Source of the DNA: Cohnella hashimotonis
GTDB lineage: Bacteria; Bacillota; Bacilli; Paenibacillales; Paenibacillaceae
Direction: 5' to 3'
DNA length: 64,000 nucleotides
Assembly (NCBI RefSeq): GCF_030014955.1
Contig: NZ_JAGRPV010000001.1
Location: forward strand, 1,116,001-1,180,000
Each line of letters opens with the position of its first letter. The stretch's first letter is position 1. This document shows, piece by piece, positions 16,316-25,314 of this stretch. The notes below the pieces were generated by a model. It ran no database searches. It was not told the DNA's origin and saw nothing but the letters and a program-made list of their open reading frames with translations. The position numbers were made by a program, and so were the translations under genes.

Positions 16316-17746
16316 ATGTGGCTACCCGATCGCGCGTCAAGCAAGCCGGTCTATCGGCAGATCGCCGAGCATTTCGAACGAAGAATTAAATCGGGGGAGC
16401 TGACGGCAGGCAGTCCGCTGCCCGCGGAGCGCAAGCTTGCCGCCGAGCTGGCGGTCAACCGGACGACCGTGATCCAGGCCTACGAGGAGCTTCGCGCTTC
16501 GGGCTGGGTCGTAAGCAAGGTCGGCAGCGGCACGGTCGTGGCCGGCGGAGACGCCTCTCCGCTGCGCACGGCAGACTGGCGCAAGTATTTGGACGTGGGA
16601 ACGATGCTGCCGAATTCGGATGCGATGCGCCGGATCCGGTCCGGCTTGCGCAGGGAAGCCGGTCTCGTGGATTTCGCCAGCGGCGAGTTGTCGGAGGATC
16701 TGTTCCCGGGAGAGACGGTGCGCAGCATTTTTTCCGAACAGCCCTATGACGGTCCGCTGGGTTACGACGATCCGCAGGGCTACGGCCCGTTTCGCGAAGC
16801 GCTGGCCGCCTTTTTGTTGCGGCAGCTGCGCATCGGGACGTCAGCTTCTTCGTTGCTGATCACGTCGGGGTCTCAGCAATCGCTCTTTTTAATCATGCAA
16901 TGCTTGTTGAGCCAGGGCGATGCCGTAGGCGTCGAGACGCCATCCTATTGCTTCTCGCTGCCGCTGCTTCAATCGGCGGGGCTGCGCGTCTATCCGCTGC
17001 AGGTTGGCCCGGCGGGCATCGATCCGGAGGATGTGGTGCGGCTGCATCGCAGACACCGGCTCAAGATGCTGTTTTTGAATCCCAACTTCCAGAACCCGAC
17101 GGGGACGGTGCTCTCCGCCGAACGAAGAGCCGCATTGCTGAGAATCGCGGAAAAGGAAGGCATTCCGATCGTGGAGGACGATCCGTTCAGCTTGACCGCC
17201 TTCGACGGAAGGCCGCCGCTGCCGCTGAAGGCGGAGGACGCGGGCGGCCGCATTTTATACGTAGGCTCGTTGTCGAAGGTCGCGGCGTCCGGCCTTCGGG
17301 TCGGCTGGCTGGCGGGGCCGCAGGAGATCGTCTCGAGGCTGGCTGACGCGCGGCAGCAGATGGACTTCGGGATGAGCGTCATCCCGCAATGGCTGGCCGC
17401 CAAGCTGATTGAAGGAGAGGCTTTTGACAGGCAAATCGGCCGGTTGAGGGCCGGATTGGCGCTTCGCCTGGACGAGCTGCGCGCGAGCCTCGATTATCAT
17501 CTGTCCGGCAGCGTGTCCTTCGAGCCGCCGGGCGGCGGCTTGAACCTGTGGGTGAAGTGGCTTGGAGATAACGATCCGCGACAGCTCCGGATGCTCGAGC
17601 GCGCGATGTCGGTTGGCGTCGCCTACGTGCCAGGTCAAGTATTCGGCGCGGAGGAGCCGAGCCTGCGGTTGTGCTATGCGAAGCCGGAAGCCGGGCAGAT
17701 CGAGCGCGGCGTCATCCGACTGAAGGAGGCGCTGCTGCGAAGTTAG
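16316..17746 (+). CDS. MocR/GabR-type regulator: GntR DNA-binding domain fused to PLP aminotransferase-like domain
   Basis: 476 residues. The N-terminal winged helix (about 10-80) contains YRQIAEHFERRIKSGEL, LPAERKLAAEL and VNRTTVIQAYEEL; the remainder is a fold-type I aminotransferase domain with SGSQQSLFLIMQCLL, NPNFQNPTGTVLS, VEDDPF and the PLP-lysine motif VGSLSKVAASGLRVGW. These proteins sense PLP-linked amino compounds (GABA, PLP itself, taurine and others) and typically regulate an adjacent gene. ATG at 16316 was chosen for TGGAGGGA 6 bases upstream; longer in-frame starts would add an atypical N-terminus. The effector is unknown. Confidence 0.9.
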   Translation: MWLPDRASSKPVYRQIAEHFERRIKSGELTAGSPLPAERKLAAELAVNRTTVIQAYEELRASGWVVSKVGSGTVVAGGDASPLRTADWRKYLDVGTMLPNSDAMRRIRSGLRREAGLVDFASGELSEDLFPGETVRSIFSEQPYDGPLGYDDPQGYGPFREALAAFLLRQLRIGTSASSLLITSGSQQSLFLIMQCLLSQGDAVGVETPSYCFSLPLLQSAGLRVYPLQVGPAGIDPEDVVRLHRRHRLKMLFLNPNFQNPTGTVLSAERRAALLRIAEKEGIPIVEDDPFSLTAFDGRPPLPLKAEDAGGRILYVGSLSKVAASGLRVGWLAGPQEIVSRLADARQQMDFGMSVIPQWLAAKLIEGEAFDRQIGRLRAGLALRLDELRASLDYHLSGSVSFEPPGGGLNLWVKWLGDNDPRQLRMLERAMSVGVAYVPGQVFGAEEPSLRLCYAKPEAGQIERGVIRLKEALLRS

Positions 17747-17857
17747 AGGAGGGCTGGGTGCCGGGAGGACGGCGAGCGGGTGAAATATCCGGCGAACGGT
17801 ACGGTCTGAACCAGCGCTATCGCGGAACGGTTCAGCAGGAGCCAGCGGGCGATGCCG

Positions 17858-18418
17858 CTACCGCGATACGGGGGCTGCGGCTTGCTTGATGCGCCGCCGG
17901 CGAAGCATCCACAGCGCAGCGAAGAGCGCAGCGTATGCGATCGCGGGGGCGGCCGTGCCCCAGGCAGCCGGCGCGCTGAATACGAGGCTGGCGCCGGCGC
18001 CGTACGCGGCTGCCCGATAGGGCGCGACAAGCGCGGCGGAAGCCGATCTCGCCGCAAGCCGGGCGGGCACGGGAGCGCCGTTCAGCCGCGCGGCGCCCTG
18101 CCACAGGCGCCAGACGCCGGGCAGGGCCGTCAGCCAGACGGCCGCCATCGGCAGCGCGATCAGCGTCAGCTGCAGGGACGCCCGCCCGACCGATAGCGAG
18201 CTGTCGGCGGACTGCGACAGCTGCCAGACGGCTGCGGCTGCGCCGGTCGCCGACAGCGTGGCGAGCGCGGTCCACGTGAGCAGCTTGCGGGACCTGCGGG
18301 AGAGCCGCTCGGCCGATCCGAACCATCTCAGCTTGCCGGCCTTGCTGGCAGCCATCCATGCAAACGCGAGCAGGAGCAGCGTGAAGCCCGCAGCGATGCC
18401 GTTCAAAGCGCTGTACAC
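17858..18418 (-). CDS. Hypothetical four-span membrane protein
   Basis: 186 residues, Ala/Leu-rich, with hydrophobic segments at about 5-24, 47-68, 83-103 and 133-167 and an Arg-rich C-terminus. Start GTG at 18418 follows GGGGG by 8 bases. The gene converges on the MocR gene and is divergent from the t6A operon. Not recognised; function unknown. Confidence 0.6.
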   Translation of the reverse strand: MYSALNGIAAGFTLLLLAFAWMAASKAGKLRWFGSAERLSRRSRKLLTWTALATLSATGAAAAVWQLSQSADSSLSVGRASLQLTLIALPMAAVWLTALPGVWRLWQGAARLNGAPVPARLAARSASAALVAPYRAAAYGAGASLVFSAPAAWGTAAPAIAYAALFAALWMLRRRRIKQAAAPVSR

Positions 18419-18583
18419 AAGTTATTCCCCCGATCCATTCGTTCATTGTCTATAGCCATCATAACCTGGCGTGCGGGTCTGCCGGCACGTCCCTGGGTAT
18501 AAAATGACTCCCGACTTCGGACGGGGGCGAGGGATAGACTTGCGGAGGGTGCTTTTACCCCGTCCACCGCGCCTTCACTAGCT

Positions 18584-18612
18584 TTGCAAGTTAGCCCCGG
18601 CACCGATATAAT
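18584..18612 (+). promoter_or_regulatory. Sigma-A promoter of the tsaE-tsaB-rimI-tsaD operon
   Basis: TTGCAA - 17 bases - TATAAT, 45 bp upstream of tsaE. Confidence 0.75.
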
Positions 18613-18657
18613 TAAGGACAACCTGCGGTCTGACCGCATTGAAGGAGAACGATCGAC

Positions 18658-19200
18658 ATGCACGACTGGAGCGAGGGCGGGAGACAGGCCGCCGGCGCCG
18701 GACGATTCGTGCTGGAGCTGCGGTCCGAGGCGGATACGGTGCGTTTCGCCGAACGGCTGGCGGACCTGTGCGTACCTGGCGCGCTGATCGCGCTAGACGG
18801 CGATCTGGGCGCGGGCAAGACCCGCTTCGCGAAGGCATTCGCGGCCGGACTGGGCGTGCCGGGTATGGTGAACAGCCCGACGTTCACGATCGTCAAGGAA
18901 TACGAAGGCGGCCGGTTGCCGCTTTATCATATGGACGTGTATCGCTTGTCGATCGAAGAAGCCGACGAGCTGGGACTGGACGAATATTTCGATGGAAACG
19001 GCGTCTCGCTCGTCGAATGGGCTTCGCTCGTCGAGCCGCTGCTGCCCCCGGAGCGTCTGCATATCCGGCTGGAGTTGACCGGTCCCGAGAGCAGGCTGGC
19101 GACATGCGAGCCGATCGGCGCCCGGTACGAGGACTGGTGCCGGGAGCTCGGTCTGCGGTTGTCGAAGGAGGAGGGAAGCGGCGATGACGACAAGGGGTAA
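18658..19200 (+). CDS. tsaE: tRNA t6A synthesis ATPase TsaE
   Basis: 180 residues; the P-loop ATPase of the bacterial t6A machinery, which with TsaB and TsaD transfers threonylcarbamoyl to A37 of ANN-decoding tRNAs. The Walker A sequence GDLGAGKT (about residues 48-55), the switch region SPTFTIVKEY and the YHMDVYRL and LVEWAS motifs are all present. ATG follows GAAGGAG. The gene overlaps tsaB by 17 bp. The order tsaE-tsaB-rimI-tsaD equals ydiB-ydiC-ydiD-gcp in B. subtilis. Confidence 0.96.
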   Translation: MHDWSEGGRQAAGAGRFVLELRSEADTVRFAERLADLCVPGALIALDGDLGAGKTRFAKAFAAGLGVPGMVNSPTFTIVKEYEGGRLPLYHMDVYRLSIEEADELGLDEYFDGNGVSLVEWASLVEPLLPPERLHIRLELTGPESRLATCEPIGARYEDWCRELGLRLSKEEGSGDDDKG

Positions 19201-19987
19201 AAAGACGGCAGGCGAAAATCCGCTCATGCTGTGCTTCGACACGTCTACGGCCGTGTTGGCCGCGTCGGTCTGCCGCGGCGACGAGGTGTTGGCGAGCCGC
19301 CATTCGCATGCCGAGCGCAACCATGCCGTGCGCATCGTGTCCGATCTGAAGGCGCTGCTGGAAGAGGCCGGTGCGGGTGAGGTCGACGCCATTGCAGTGG
19401 GGAAGGGTCCGGGCTCTTATACGGGCGTGCGCATCGGCGTGTCGGCTGCCAAGACGCTGGCTTGGGCCTGGGACAAGCCGCTCGTCGGCCTCTCGAGCCT
19501 CGAGACGCTGGCGATGGCGGCCGGGCCTTATTTGCGTGGCGAAAAACAGGCGACAGAGACGGATTCGTTCCCATCGCTCCGTGCGGGCCGGTCCGTCTGG
19601 ATCGTCCCGATCATGGACGCCAGGCGCGGTCAAGTATACGGCGCCCGCTTCGGAACGACCGACGGAGCCGTGTGGCACCGTCTCGACGATGACGCGATCC
19701 GTCTTATCGGCGATTGGGGGCCGTCGCTTGCCGCGAGCGCGGCCGAAGAGGGCGCGCTGCTCGCGTTCGTCGGCGAGATCGGGCCGCACGCGGCCGTCCT
19801 TGCGGCGCTCGAGGGCGCGTTCGCGCTGCCGCTGACGATAGACGCGGGCGAGATGGGCCGACTCGCGGCGGCGCGATTGGCACAGGGGCTCGTTGACGAC
19901 GTTCATCGCTTCGCGCCTAACTACACGCAGCTGACCGAAGCCGAGACCAAACTCGGCGACGGCGCTCGGACGGAGGGACAGGCTTGA
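19184..19987 (+). CDS. tsaB: tRNA t6A synthesis protein TsaB
   Basis: 267 residues; an ASKHA-fold, catalytically inactive paralogue of TsaD that forms the TsaBD heterodimer. N-terminal LCFDTSTAVLAASV, the GKGPGSYTGVRIGVSAAKTL signature and IMDARRGQVYGA are diagnostic. ATG lies inside the end of tsaE behind GGAGGAGGGA, indicating coupled translation. Confidence 0.95.
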   Translation: MTTRGKKTAGENPLMLCFDTSTAVLAASVCRGDEVLASRHSHAERNHAVRIVSDLKALLEEAGAGEVDAIAVGKGPGSYTGVRIGVSAAKTLAWAWDKPLVGLSSLETLAMAAGPYLRGEKQATETDSFPSLRAGRSVWIVPIMDARRGQVYGARFGTTDGAVWHRLDDDAIRLIGDWGPSLAASAAEEGALLAFVGEIGPHAAVLAALEGAFALPLTIDAGEMGRLAAARLAQGLVDDVHRFAPNYTQLTEAETKLGDGARTEGQA

Positions 19988-20472
19988 ACGACAAGATCGA
20001 GTTCCGGTCGATGACGCTGGCGGACATCGATGCCATCGTGGAGATCGAACGGGAGGCTTTTACCGCTCCCTGGACGCCGGAAGCTTTCCATAACGAACTG
20101 ACGCAGAACTTGTTCGCCAAGTATATGGTGATGTCCAAGGGCGACGAAGTGCTCGGCTATGGCGGCATGTGGCTCATCGTGGACGAAGCGCACGTGACGA
20201 ACATCGCGGTCCGCGAGGCGTACCGCGGCAAAGGGCTGGGCGAGCGCCTGCTGAGGGAACTGATGCGTACCGCGGCCTGGCTCGGCGCGGCGCGGATGAC
20301 GCTCGAGGTGCGGGTGTCCAACGAACGCGCGCAGCGCCTCTATCGCAAGCTCGGTTTTGGCCCCGCGGGCCTTCGGCCGGGCTATTATTCGGATAACAAC
20401 GAGGATGCCCTCATTATGTGGGCCGACCTGGACCCGTCGCTTGGCCGGGAGCGCGGAGGAATGTCATCATGA
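19984..20472 (+). CDS. rimI: Ribosomal protein S18-alanine N-acetyltransferase-type GNAT
   Basis: 162 residues; GNAT fold with acetyl-CoA loop VREAYRGKGLGERLL (about 78-92) and the RimI-type C-terminus VSNERAQRLYRKLGF and GLRPGYYSDNNEDALIMW. It acetylates the N-terminal alanine of S18 in E. coli; the Bacillus substrate range is less clear. The start is TTG at 19984 behind GGAGGGA, overlapping the tsaB stop. Sits between tsaB and tsaD as in most Bacillales. Confidence 0.93.
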   Translation: MNDKIEFRSMTLADIDAIVEIEREAFTAPWTPEAFHNELTQNLFAKYMVMSKGDEVLGYGGMWLIVDEAHVTNIAVREAYRGKGLGERLLRELMRTAAWLGAARMTLEVRVSNERAQRLYRKLGFGPAGLRPGYYSDNNEDALIMWADLDPSLGRERGGMSS

Positions 20473-21506
20473 CCACTAAGATGTCAGGTAACAAGGACGA
20501 GGGGCTGCTGCTTGCGATCGAGACCAGCTGCGACGAGACCTCGGCAGCCGTCGTGCGCGGCGGACGCGAGGTGCTCTCCAACATCGTCTCCAGTCAGATC
20601 GAGACGCATCGGCGCTTCGGCGGCGTCGTGCCGGAGATCGCTTCGCGCAAGCATGTCGAGAGCATCACGATGATCGTGCAGGAGGCGTTGACGGAAGCCG
20701 GCGTATCGCGCAGCGACATCGACGCGGTCGCCGTCACGCAAGGTCCGGGCCTGATCGGCGCGCTGCTGGTCGGCGTTGTGGCCGCCAAGGCGCTTGCACT
20801 TGCGCTCGACGTTCCGCTCATCGGTACGCATCATATCGCAGGCCATATTTATGCGAACCGGCTTGTCGGAGATATCGTATATCCGGCGCTTGCGCTCGTC
20901 GTGTCGGGCGGCCATACCGAGCTGGTTCTGCTTCCCGAAGAAGGCGTCTTTCAAATCATCGGTCGCACGCGGGACGATGCGGTCGGCGAGGCTTACGACA
21001 AGGTCGCGCGCGCGCTGTCTTTCCCTTATCCGGGGGGACCGCACGTAGACAAGCTGGCACGGCAGTCGGACGAAGAAATCGTGCTGCCGCGCGCCTGGCT
21101 CGAGGATGGCTCGTACGACTTCAGCTTCAGCGGGTTGAAGTCCGCCGTGCTTGCCGAGATCAACCGGACCAAGATGAAGGGACTCGATCCCGACTTCGCA
21201 GCGCTTGCGCGAGGCTTTCAGAACTCGGTGGTCGATGTCGTGACGACGAAGGCAATGAAGGCGGCAGCCGAGTTTGGCGCCCGCCAGCTGCTGCTGTGCG
21301 GCGGCGTCGCGGCCAACCGGGGCATTCGCGAGCGGCTGGCCGCGCTCTGCGAGGAAGCCGGATTGCCGATGCTCGTGCCGCCGCTGTCGCTGTGCAGCGA
21401 CAATGCCGCGATGATCGGCGCCGCCGCGGATCTCAAATGGCGCAGGGGGCAGTTCTCATCGCTGGATCTGGCAGCTTCCGCGCAGGTGTCGCTGGAGGAA
21501 TGGTAG
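20469..21506 (+). CDS. tsaD: tRNA N6-adenosine threonylcarbamoyltransferase TsaD
   Basis: 345 residues; the catalytic subunit of t6A synthesis (Kae1/Gcp family). Signatures: LAIETSCDETSAAVV at the N-terminus, the metal-binding histidines in THHIAGH, PALALVVSGGHTEL, PYPGGP, and GGVAANRGIRERL near the C-terminus. ATG at 20469 is used because it follows GGAGGA and forms an ATGA overlap with rimI; the frame upstream is rimI overlap. Last gene of the operon, ahead of a long inverted repeat. Confidence 0.96.
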   Translation: MTTKMSGNKDEGLLLAIETSCDETSAAVVRGGREVLSNIVSSQIETHRRFGGVVPEIASRKHVESITMIVQEALTEAGVSRSDIDAVAVTQGPGLIGALLVGVVAAKALALALDVPLIGTHHIAGHIYANRLVGDIVYPALALVVSGGHTELVLLPEEGVFQIIGRTRDDAVGEAYDKVARALSFPYPGGPHVDKLARQSDEEIVLPRAWLEDGSYDFSFSGLKSAVLAEINRTKMKGLDPDFAALARGFQNSVVDVVTTKAMKAAAEFGARQLLLCGGVAANRGIRERLAALCEEAGLPMLVPPLSLCSDNAAMIGAAADLKWRRGQFSSLDLAASAQVSLEEW

Positions 21507-21612
21507 GTTTAAGGGCGAAGTGTGAAATCTCGTGTTAATTAATAGATCAAATCATGTTATATATGTTGACATGTATATATCTGCATGTTAAAGTATTGAC
21601 ATACCCCCTTTT

Positions 21613-21665
21613 GAAAAGCGTTTGAACGATCGACACCGACCCCGTCGATCGTTCAGGCGCTTTTC
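21613..21665 (+). terminator. Long inverted repeat after tsaD, probable terminator
   Basis: GAAAAGCG and GAACGATCGAC pair with GTCGATCGTTC and CGCTTTTC, interrupted by a 3-nt internal loop; about 19 paired bases. The 3' side ends CTTTTCTTC, a poor T-run, so termination is likely but not certain. Confidence 0.65.
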
Positions 21666-21757
21666 TTCGTCCTGTGTGTCCATTCCTCCTAGTTTTCAAC
21701 GTGACGGAAACTTTTTGCAGTAAATCCCGTCTTTTAGAAATAAAGGGGGCGGGATAT

Positions 21758-22468
21758 TTGAGCAGAACATGGTTCGTTCCGATGATGATCGCAATTTTGT
21801 TTTTGTGCGGCTGCAGTCATTTGAAGACGATTCCGTTCGAGGGAAATACCGTAATCGACTGGGTCGATTTCGTCAGACTGGGAGAACGGGATTATTCGAG
21901 CGAGTATGGAACCGTGCTGGCCGATCCCTCGCTTGTGACCGACGAAGTCGTAGGCACGGTAAAGTTCAAGGTGGCGGATGTCGTCACGAATCCGCGCTAT
22001 CGGACTAAGTCGGGGGATGCCGCGTTTTTGCCAAAAGGGACAAAGCTTTACCGGATCGAAGGTTACTCGGCCGACAAAGCGATTGCAGCCCGCGACGAGA
22101 AGCGGATCGGCGGCTATCGGCTTTACTTCGAGGATGGCATAAGGGGACAAATGGCGCTTCAATACGATACCTTGCCTAAAGACCGGATCGCTCGCATCGA
22201 CCTGATCCGAAGCGGCGATATAGTGCCATATCGGTCGCTTGTGAATGTGGAGAAGGATGCATTCATGGGGTTGCTTGCATCCGGCGTAGAGGCGGCACCT
22301 ACCTCGGCAGCAGGCGAGCCGGATCCCGTTTACACAAGCGTCGTATTTTATATGGACGGACCGTTCGCGTTCGTTTGCACTTTAATGGATGACGGCTTAA
22401 ACGTGTATTTTATGCCGGGCAGCACGTTACGGATGGAAGGTGAAGTCAGGCGGCTGATCGAGGGGTAA
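21758..22468 (+). CDS. Hypothetical lipoprotein
   Basis: 236 residues from TTG at 21758, which follows AAAGGGGGC; an in-frame upstream start is possible but would bury the signal peptide. Lipobox LFLCGC places the lipidated cysteine near residue 19-21. The mature part contains DYSSEYGTVLADPSLV, GDAAFLPKGTKLYRIEGY and a C-terminal beta-rich region; I recognise no named domain, though the fold looks like small Bacillales surface lipoproteins. Placed between tsaD and the DnaA-box-rich spacer. Confidence 0.7.
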   Translation: MSRTWFVPMMIAILFLCGCSHLKTIPFEGNTVIDWVDFVRLGERDYSSEYGTVLADPSLVTDEVVGTVKFKVADVVTNPRYRTKSGDAAFLPKGTKLYRIEGYSADKAIAARDEKRIGGYRLYFEDGIRGQMALQYDTLPKDRIARIDLIRSGDIVPYRSLVNVEKDAFMGLLASGVEAAPTSAAGEPDPVYTSVVFYMDGPFAFVCTLMDDGLNVYFMPGSTLRMEGEVRRLIEG

Positions 22469-22965
22469 CAGCGGAATGTGGAAGCGGTTCGTCGAAAAAA
22501 GTCAATGGATTCGACTCCCAAATGAGCGCGTAGTAGGTGTGGGCAAAGTTATCCACACCCCCTGTGAACATTGGGGATAAGCGGGCTGAATGTGTTGGGA
22601 GAGTAAACGGAATGTAATCTTGAAAACGTGGATGATATTTTCATGGCCATCGCTTCCATTCTGGGGATTATGGGGGTAACATCATAAGCTGCCGCATGGA
22701 CCTGCATGATCAATCCAGGAATATGGCGATAAGACGCCTTCCGCCCGATTTACAGTGTGTCCCCTGTAGCGCCGAAAGCGATGATTAAATGTGGATAAAA
22801 CTGTGGGCAACCTGACTTTCAAACTTTTTGTGAAAATTTCGTCAAGGGGAGATCAACTTGGAAGTTAGGCTGGAGGATTGCAGGATCTAAGCCGAATCGC
22901 GGACGAGATCCTCGAGTCTCTCTGGTGATGGGACCGATATACCAACCTTAACGCCGAAAGCAGAA
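22469..22965. other. Non-coding spacer with a cluster of DnaA-box-like sites
   Basis: No gene is supported in these 500 bp. Two perfect DnaA boxes face each other: TTATCCACA at 22549-22557 and its complement TGTGGATAA at 22790-22798. A one-mismatch box, TGGGGATAA, lies at 22572-22580, and two-mismatch forms at 22538, 22627, 22662, 22724 and 22802. The first perfect box is embedded in a GGTGTGG / CCACACC dyad. The spacer lies between the tsaD side and ydiF. Confidence 0.7.
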
Positions 22966-22967
22966 AG

Positions 22968-23009
22968 AAAAACCGCCCGTAAGCTTCGTCGGATGACAAA
23001 GCCGGGCGG
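22968..23009 (-). terminator. Rho-independent terminator of ydiF
   Basis: On the minus strand CCGCCCG pairs with CGGGCGG around a 23-nt loop and is followed by TTTTT. It lies about 180 bp past the ydiF stop. Confidence 0.7.
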
Positions 23010-23187
23010 CGTCGTATTTATAGCCTTCATGTCCCTGGAAAAGCAAGCGGAGACTTACTTGCTTGAACCGAACGTTGACTGTCTTGCGACAACTTTTGAA
23101 TTCCATTCATAGCTTCCAAGTCGACCGGAAGTCTTCAGCTAAGTCGGATGTACGGCTTGCGCAAGGTGACGCCGCAGGCGCCCGCGC

Positions 23188-25122
23188 TTATTCCATCAAT
23201 GACTCCCACAAGGCGAATGTCGTCTCAAGCGCCTGCTGTTTCTCTTCAAGTTTCGCTTGAACCTCGCGCAGCCGGACGAAGTCCGTGCACACTTCCGGCA
23301 GCGCCATCTCTTCCTCGAGGGCCGCGATCTCCGCTTCCAGCTTCGAGATGTCGGCTTCGGCTTGCTCACGCTTGCGCTGCTTCGCGCGTTCTTCGCGCTT
23401 TGCCTGTTTGTCGGCCTCATAGTCCGTTGCGGGCGCCTGCGCGGCCTGGGCAGTTCCTCCGGAGGCTGAGGCGCCGCCGGATGCGGATGCCGCGGCCCAT
23501 TCTTCCAATTCGCGCTTTTTCGCGACCATTTCGTCATAATTTCCCAGGAAATGCGCAGCGCCATCCGGCCCGAGCTCAATGACGCGGTCCGCGAGCCTGT
23601 TCAGGAAGTAACGGTCATGCGAAACGAAGAGCAGCGTCCCGTCATACTCCTCCAAAGCGCCTTCGAGCACCTCGCGGCTCCAGAGGTCAAGATGGTTCGT
23701 CGGCTCGTCCAGCACCAGCACGTTGGCTTTCATCAGCATGAGCTTGGACAGCGCGACGCGCGCCTTTTCCCCGCCGCTGAGCGATCCGACCGTCTTGCGG
23801 ACATCCTCGCCGCTGAACAGGAAGTTGCCGAGCACGGTGCGAATCTCAGCCTCGGGCAGCGTCGGATAACGGCTCCAGACCTCCTCCAGCACCGTGTTGG
23901 ACGGGGTCAGACCTCGCTGCTCCTGGTCGTAATAGCCGAGCTGCACGCCGGTGCCCCAGCGGATCGTGCCCGCCGCGAGGGGGAGCTGGCCGACGAGCGC
24001 GCGCAGCAGCGTCGTCTTGCCGACGCCGTTGGGACCGAGCAGCGCGATGCGCTCGCCCCGCTTGACCTCGAAGCCGACATGGCGGAAAAGAGGGCTGATG
24101 TCTTCTTTCGGCGAGGCCGACGCGTCGTACACCTGCAGCACGTCTTTGCCTGTGCGGCGTTCGGCCGTAAAGGAAAAGCTTGCCTGCTTCAGCGTGCCCG
24201 GACGCTCCAGCCGTTCGATGCGTTCCAACGCGTTCCGGCGACTCTGCGCGCGGCGCGTGGTGGTGGCTCGAACGATGTTTTTCTGGATGAATTCCTCCAT
24301 CCGCTGAATCTCTTTGCGCTGCTGATCGTACAGCTTGACCTTCTGCGCGAAATCCGCCGCCTTGAGCTCCATGAAGCGCGTATAATTGCCGGTGTAGCGC
24401 GTCGCCGCATGGCGCTCGATCTCTACAATAGAAGAGACTGTCGCATCCAAGAAGTAACGGTCATGCGAAACGATGACCATGGCGCCAGAATACGTCCGCA
24501 AATATTGCTCAAGCCAGGTCAACGTGTCGATGTCGAGGTGGTTCGTCGGTTCGTCCAGCAGGAGCAGCTCGGGCTGGACGACGAGCAGTCTGGCGAGCGC
24601 GAGGCGCGTCCGCTGTCCGCCGCTCAGCGAGGAGACGACCGTATCGCGCGAAAAGTCGCCGAAGCCCATGCCGTGGAGCACGGCCTTGATGCGATTGTTC
24701 ATCTCGAAGCCGCCCGCTTCGCGGAATCTGTCGTTCGCGTCGGCATACTGCGCGAGCAGCGCTTCATAGCGGGCCGCGTCGGCTTGCTCGGCCGGATCGG
24801 CGATGCGCGTCTCGAGCCGTCCGAGGGCGCGCTCCTGCTCGAGCAGCGGTCCGAACGCGGCGTTCATCACTTCCTGGATGGTCAACTGCGGAGCCAGCCC
24901 GCTATTTTGCGCCAAGTAACCGATCCGCAGCTCGCGAGGCTTGGACACCGAACCTTGGTCGGAGTCCAGTTCGCCCGCCAAAATTTTGAGAAAAGTAGAT
25001 TTGCCCGCCCCGTTCACGCCGACGAGACCGATGCGATCGCGTTCGCCGATTTGCAGCGAGACGCCTTCTAGTATAGGGGTGACGCCGTAATGCTTGACGA
25101 TGCCGGATGCCTGTAAAAGCAA
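23188..25122 (-). CDS. ydiF: ABC-F family ATPase, YdiF type
   Basis: 644 residues from TTG at 25122, 7 bases after GGAGGG; upstream in-frame codons lack a ribosome site. Two ABC cassettes: Walker A GVNGAGKS and GPNGVGKT, signatures LSGGQRTRLALARLL and LSGGEKARVALSKLM, and Walker B LLLLDEPTNHLDI and VLVLDEPTNHLDL. The linker (about 245-310) is Lys/Arg-rich, and the C-terminal 100 residues form a charged coiled coil (REERAKQRKREQAEADISKL). Soluble ABC-F proteins act on ribosomes rather than as transporters. Position between tsaD and moaC matches B. subtilis ydiF. Confidence 0.92.
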   Translation of the reverse strand: MLLQASGIVKHYGVTPILEGVSLQIGERDRIGLVGVNGAGKSTFLKILAGELDSDQGSVSKPRELRIGYLAQNSGLAPQLTIQEVMNAAFGPLLEQERALGRLETRIADPAEQADAARYEALLAQYADANDRFREAGGFEMNNRIKAVLHGMGFGDFSRDTVVSSLSGGQRTRLALARLLVVQPELLLLDEPTNHLDIDTLTWLEQYLRTYSGAMVIVSHDRYFLDATVSSIVEIERHAATRYTGNYTRFMELKAADFAQKVKLYDQQRKEIQRMEEFIQKNIVRATTTRRAQSRRNALERIERLERPGTLKQASFSFTAERRTGKDVLQVYDASASPKEDISPLFRHVGFEVKRGERIALLGPNGVGKTTLLRALVGQLPLAAGTIRWGTGVQLGYYDQEQRGLTPSNTVLEEVWSRYPTLPEAEIRTVLGNFLFSGEDVRKTVGSLSGGEKARVALSKLMLMKANVLVLDEPTNHLDLWSREVLEGALEEYDGTLLFVSHDRYFLNRLADRVIELGPDGAAHFLGNYDEMVAKKRELEEWAAASASGGASASGGTAQAAQAPATDYEADKQAKREERAKQRKREQAEADISKLEAEIAALEEEMALPEVCTDFVRLREVQAKLEEKQQALETTFALWESLME

Positions 25123-25314
25123 GAGGATTCCCTCCGAACGAGAACTTTTTAGTTGAAACAAGTTTATCGCAAATCCGCTCGAACGTCCAAAACGCAACAC
25201 GGGGGCCGATTCGTGGCCACCCGATTCTGTGAAAAAGCTCTTTGGCGTCCTGTCCGGAAAAATGATACACTGTTGCTATCTATGAATATGAATAGCACTG
25301 AAGAGGGATGGCGG

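Noticed and set aside
22469..23000. Replication origin
   Set aside because: DnaA boxes are present but there is no dnaA or dnaN gene, no clear DnaA-trio or long AT-rich unwinding tract; the location matches a DnaA-binding cluster rather than oriC.
23551..25071. 506-residue plus-strand frame over ydiF
   Set aside because: Antisense shadow of two well-defined ABC cassettes.
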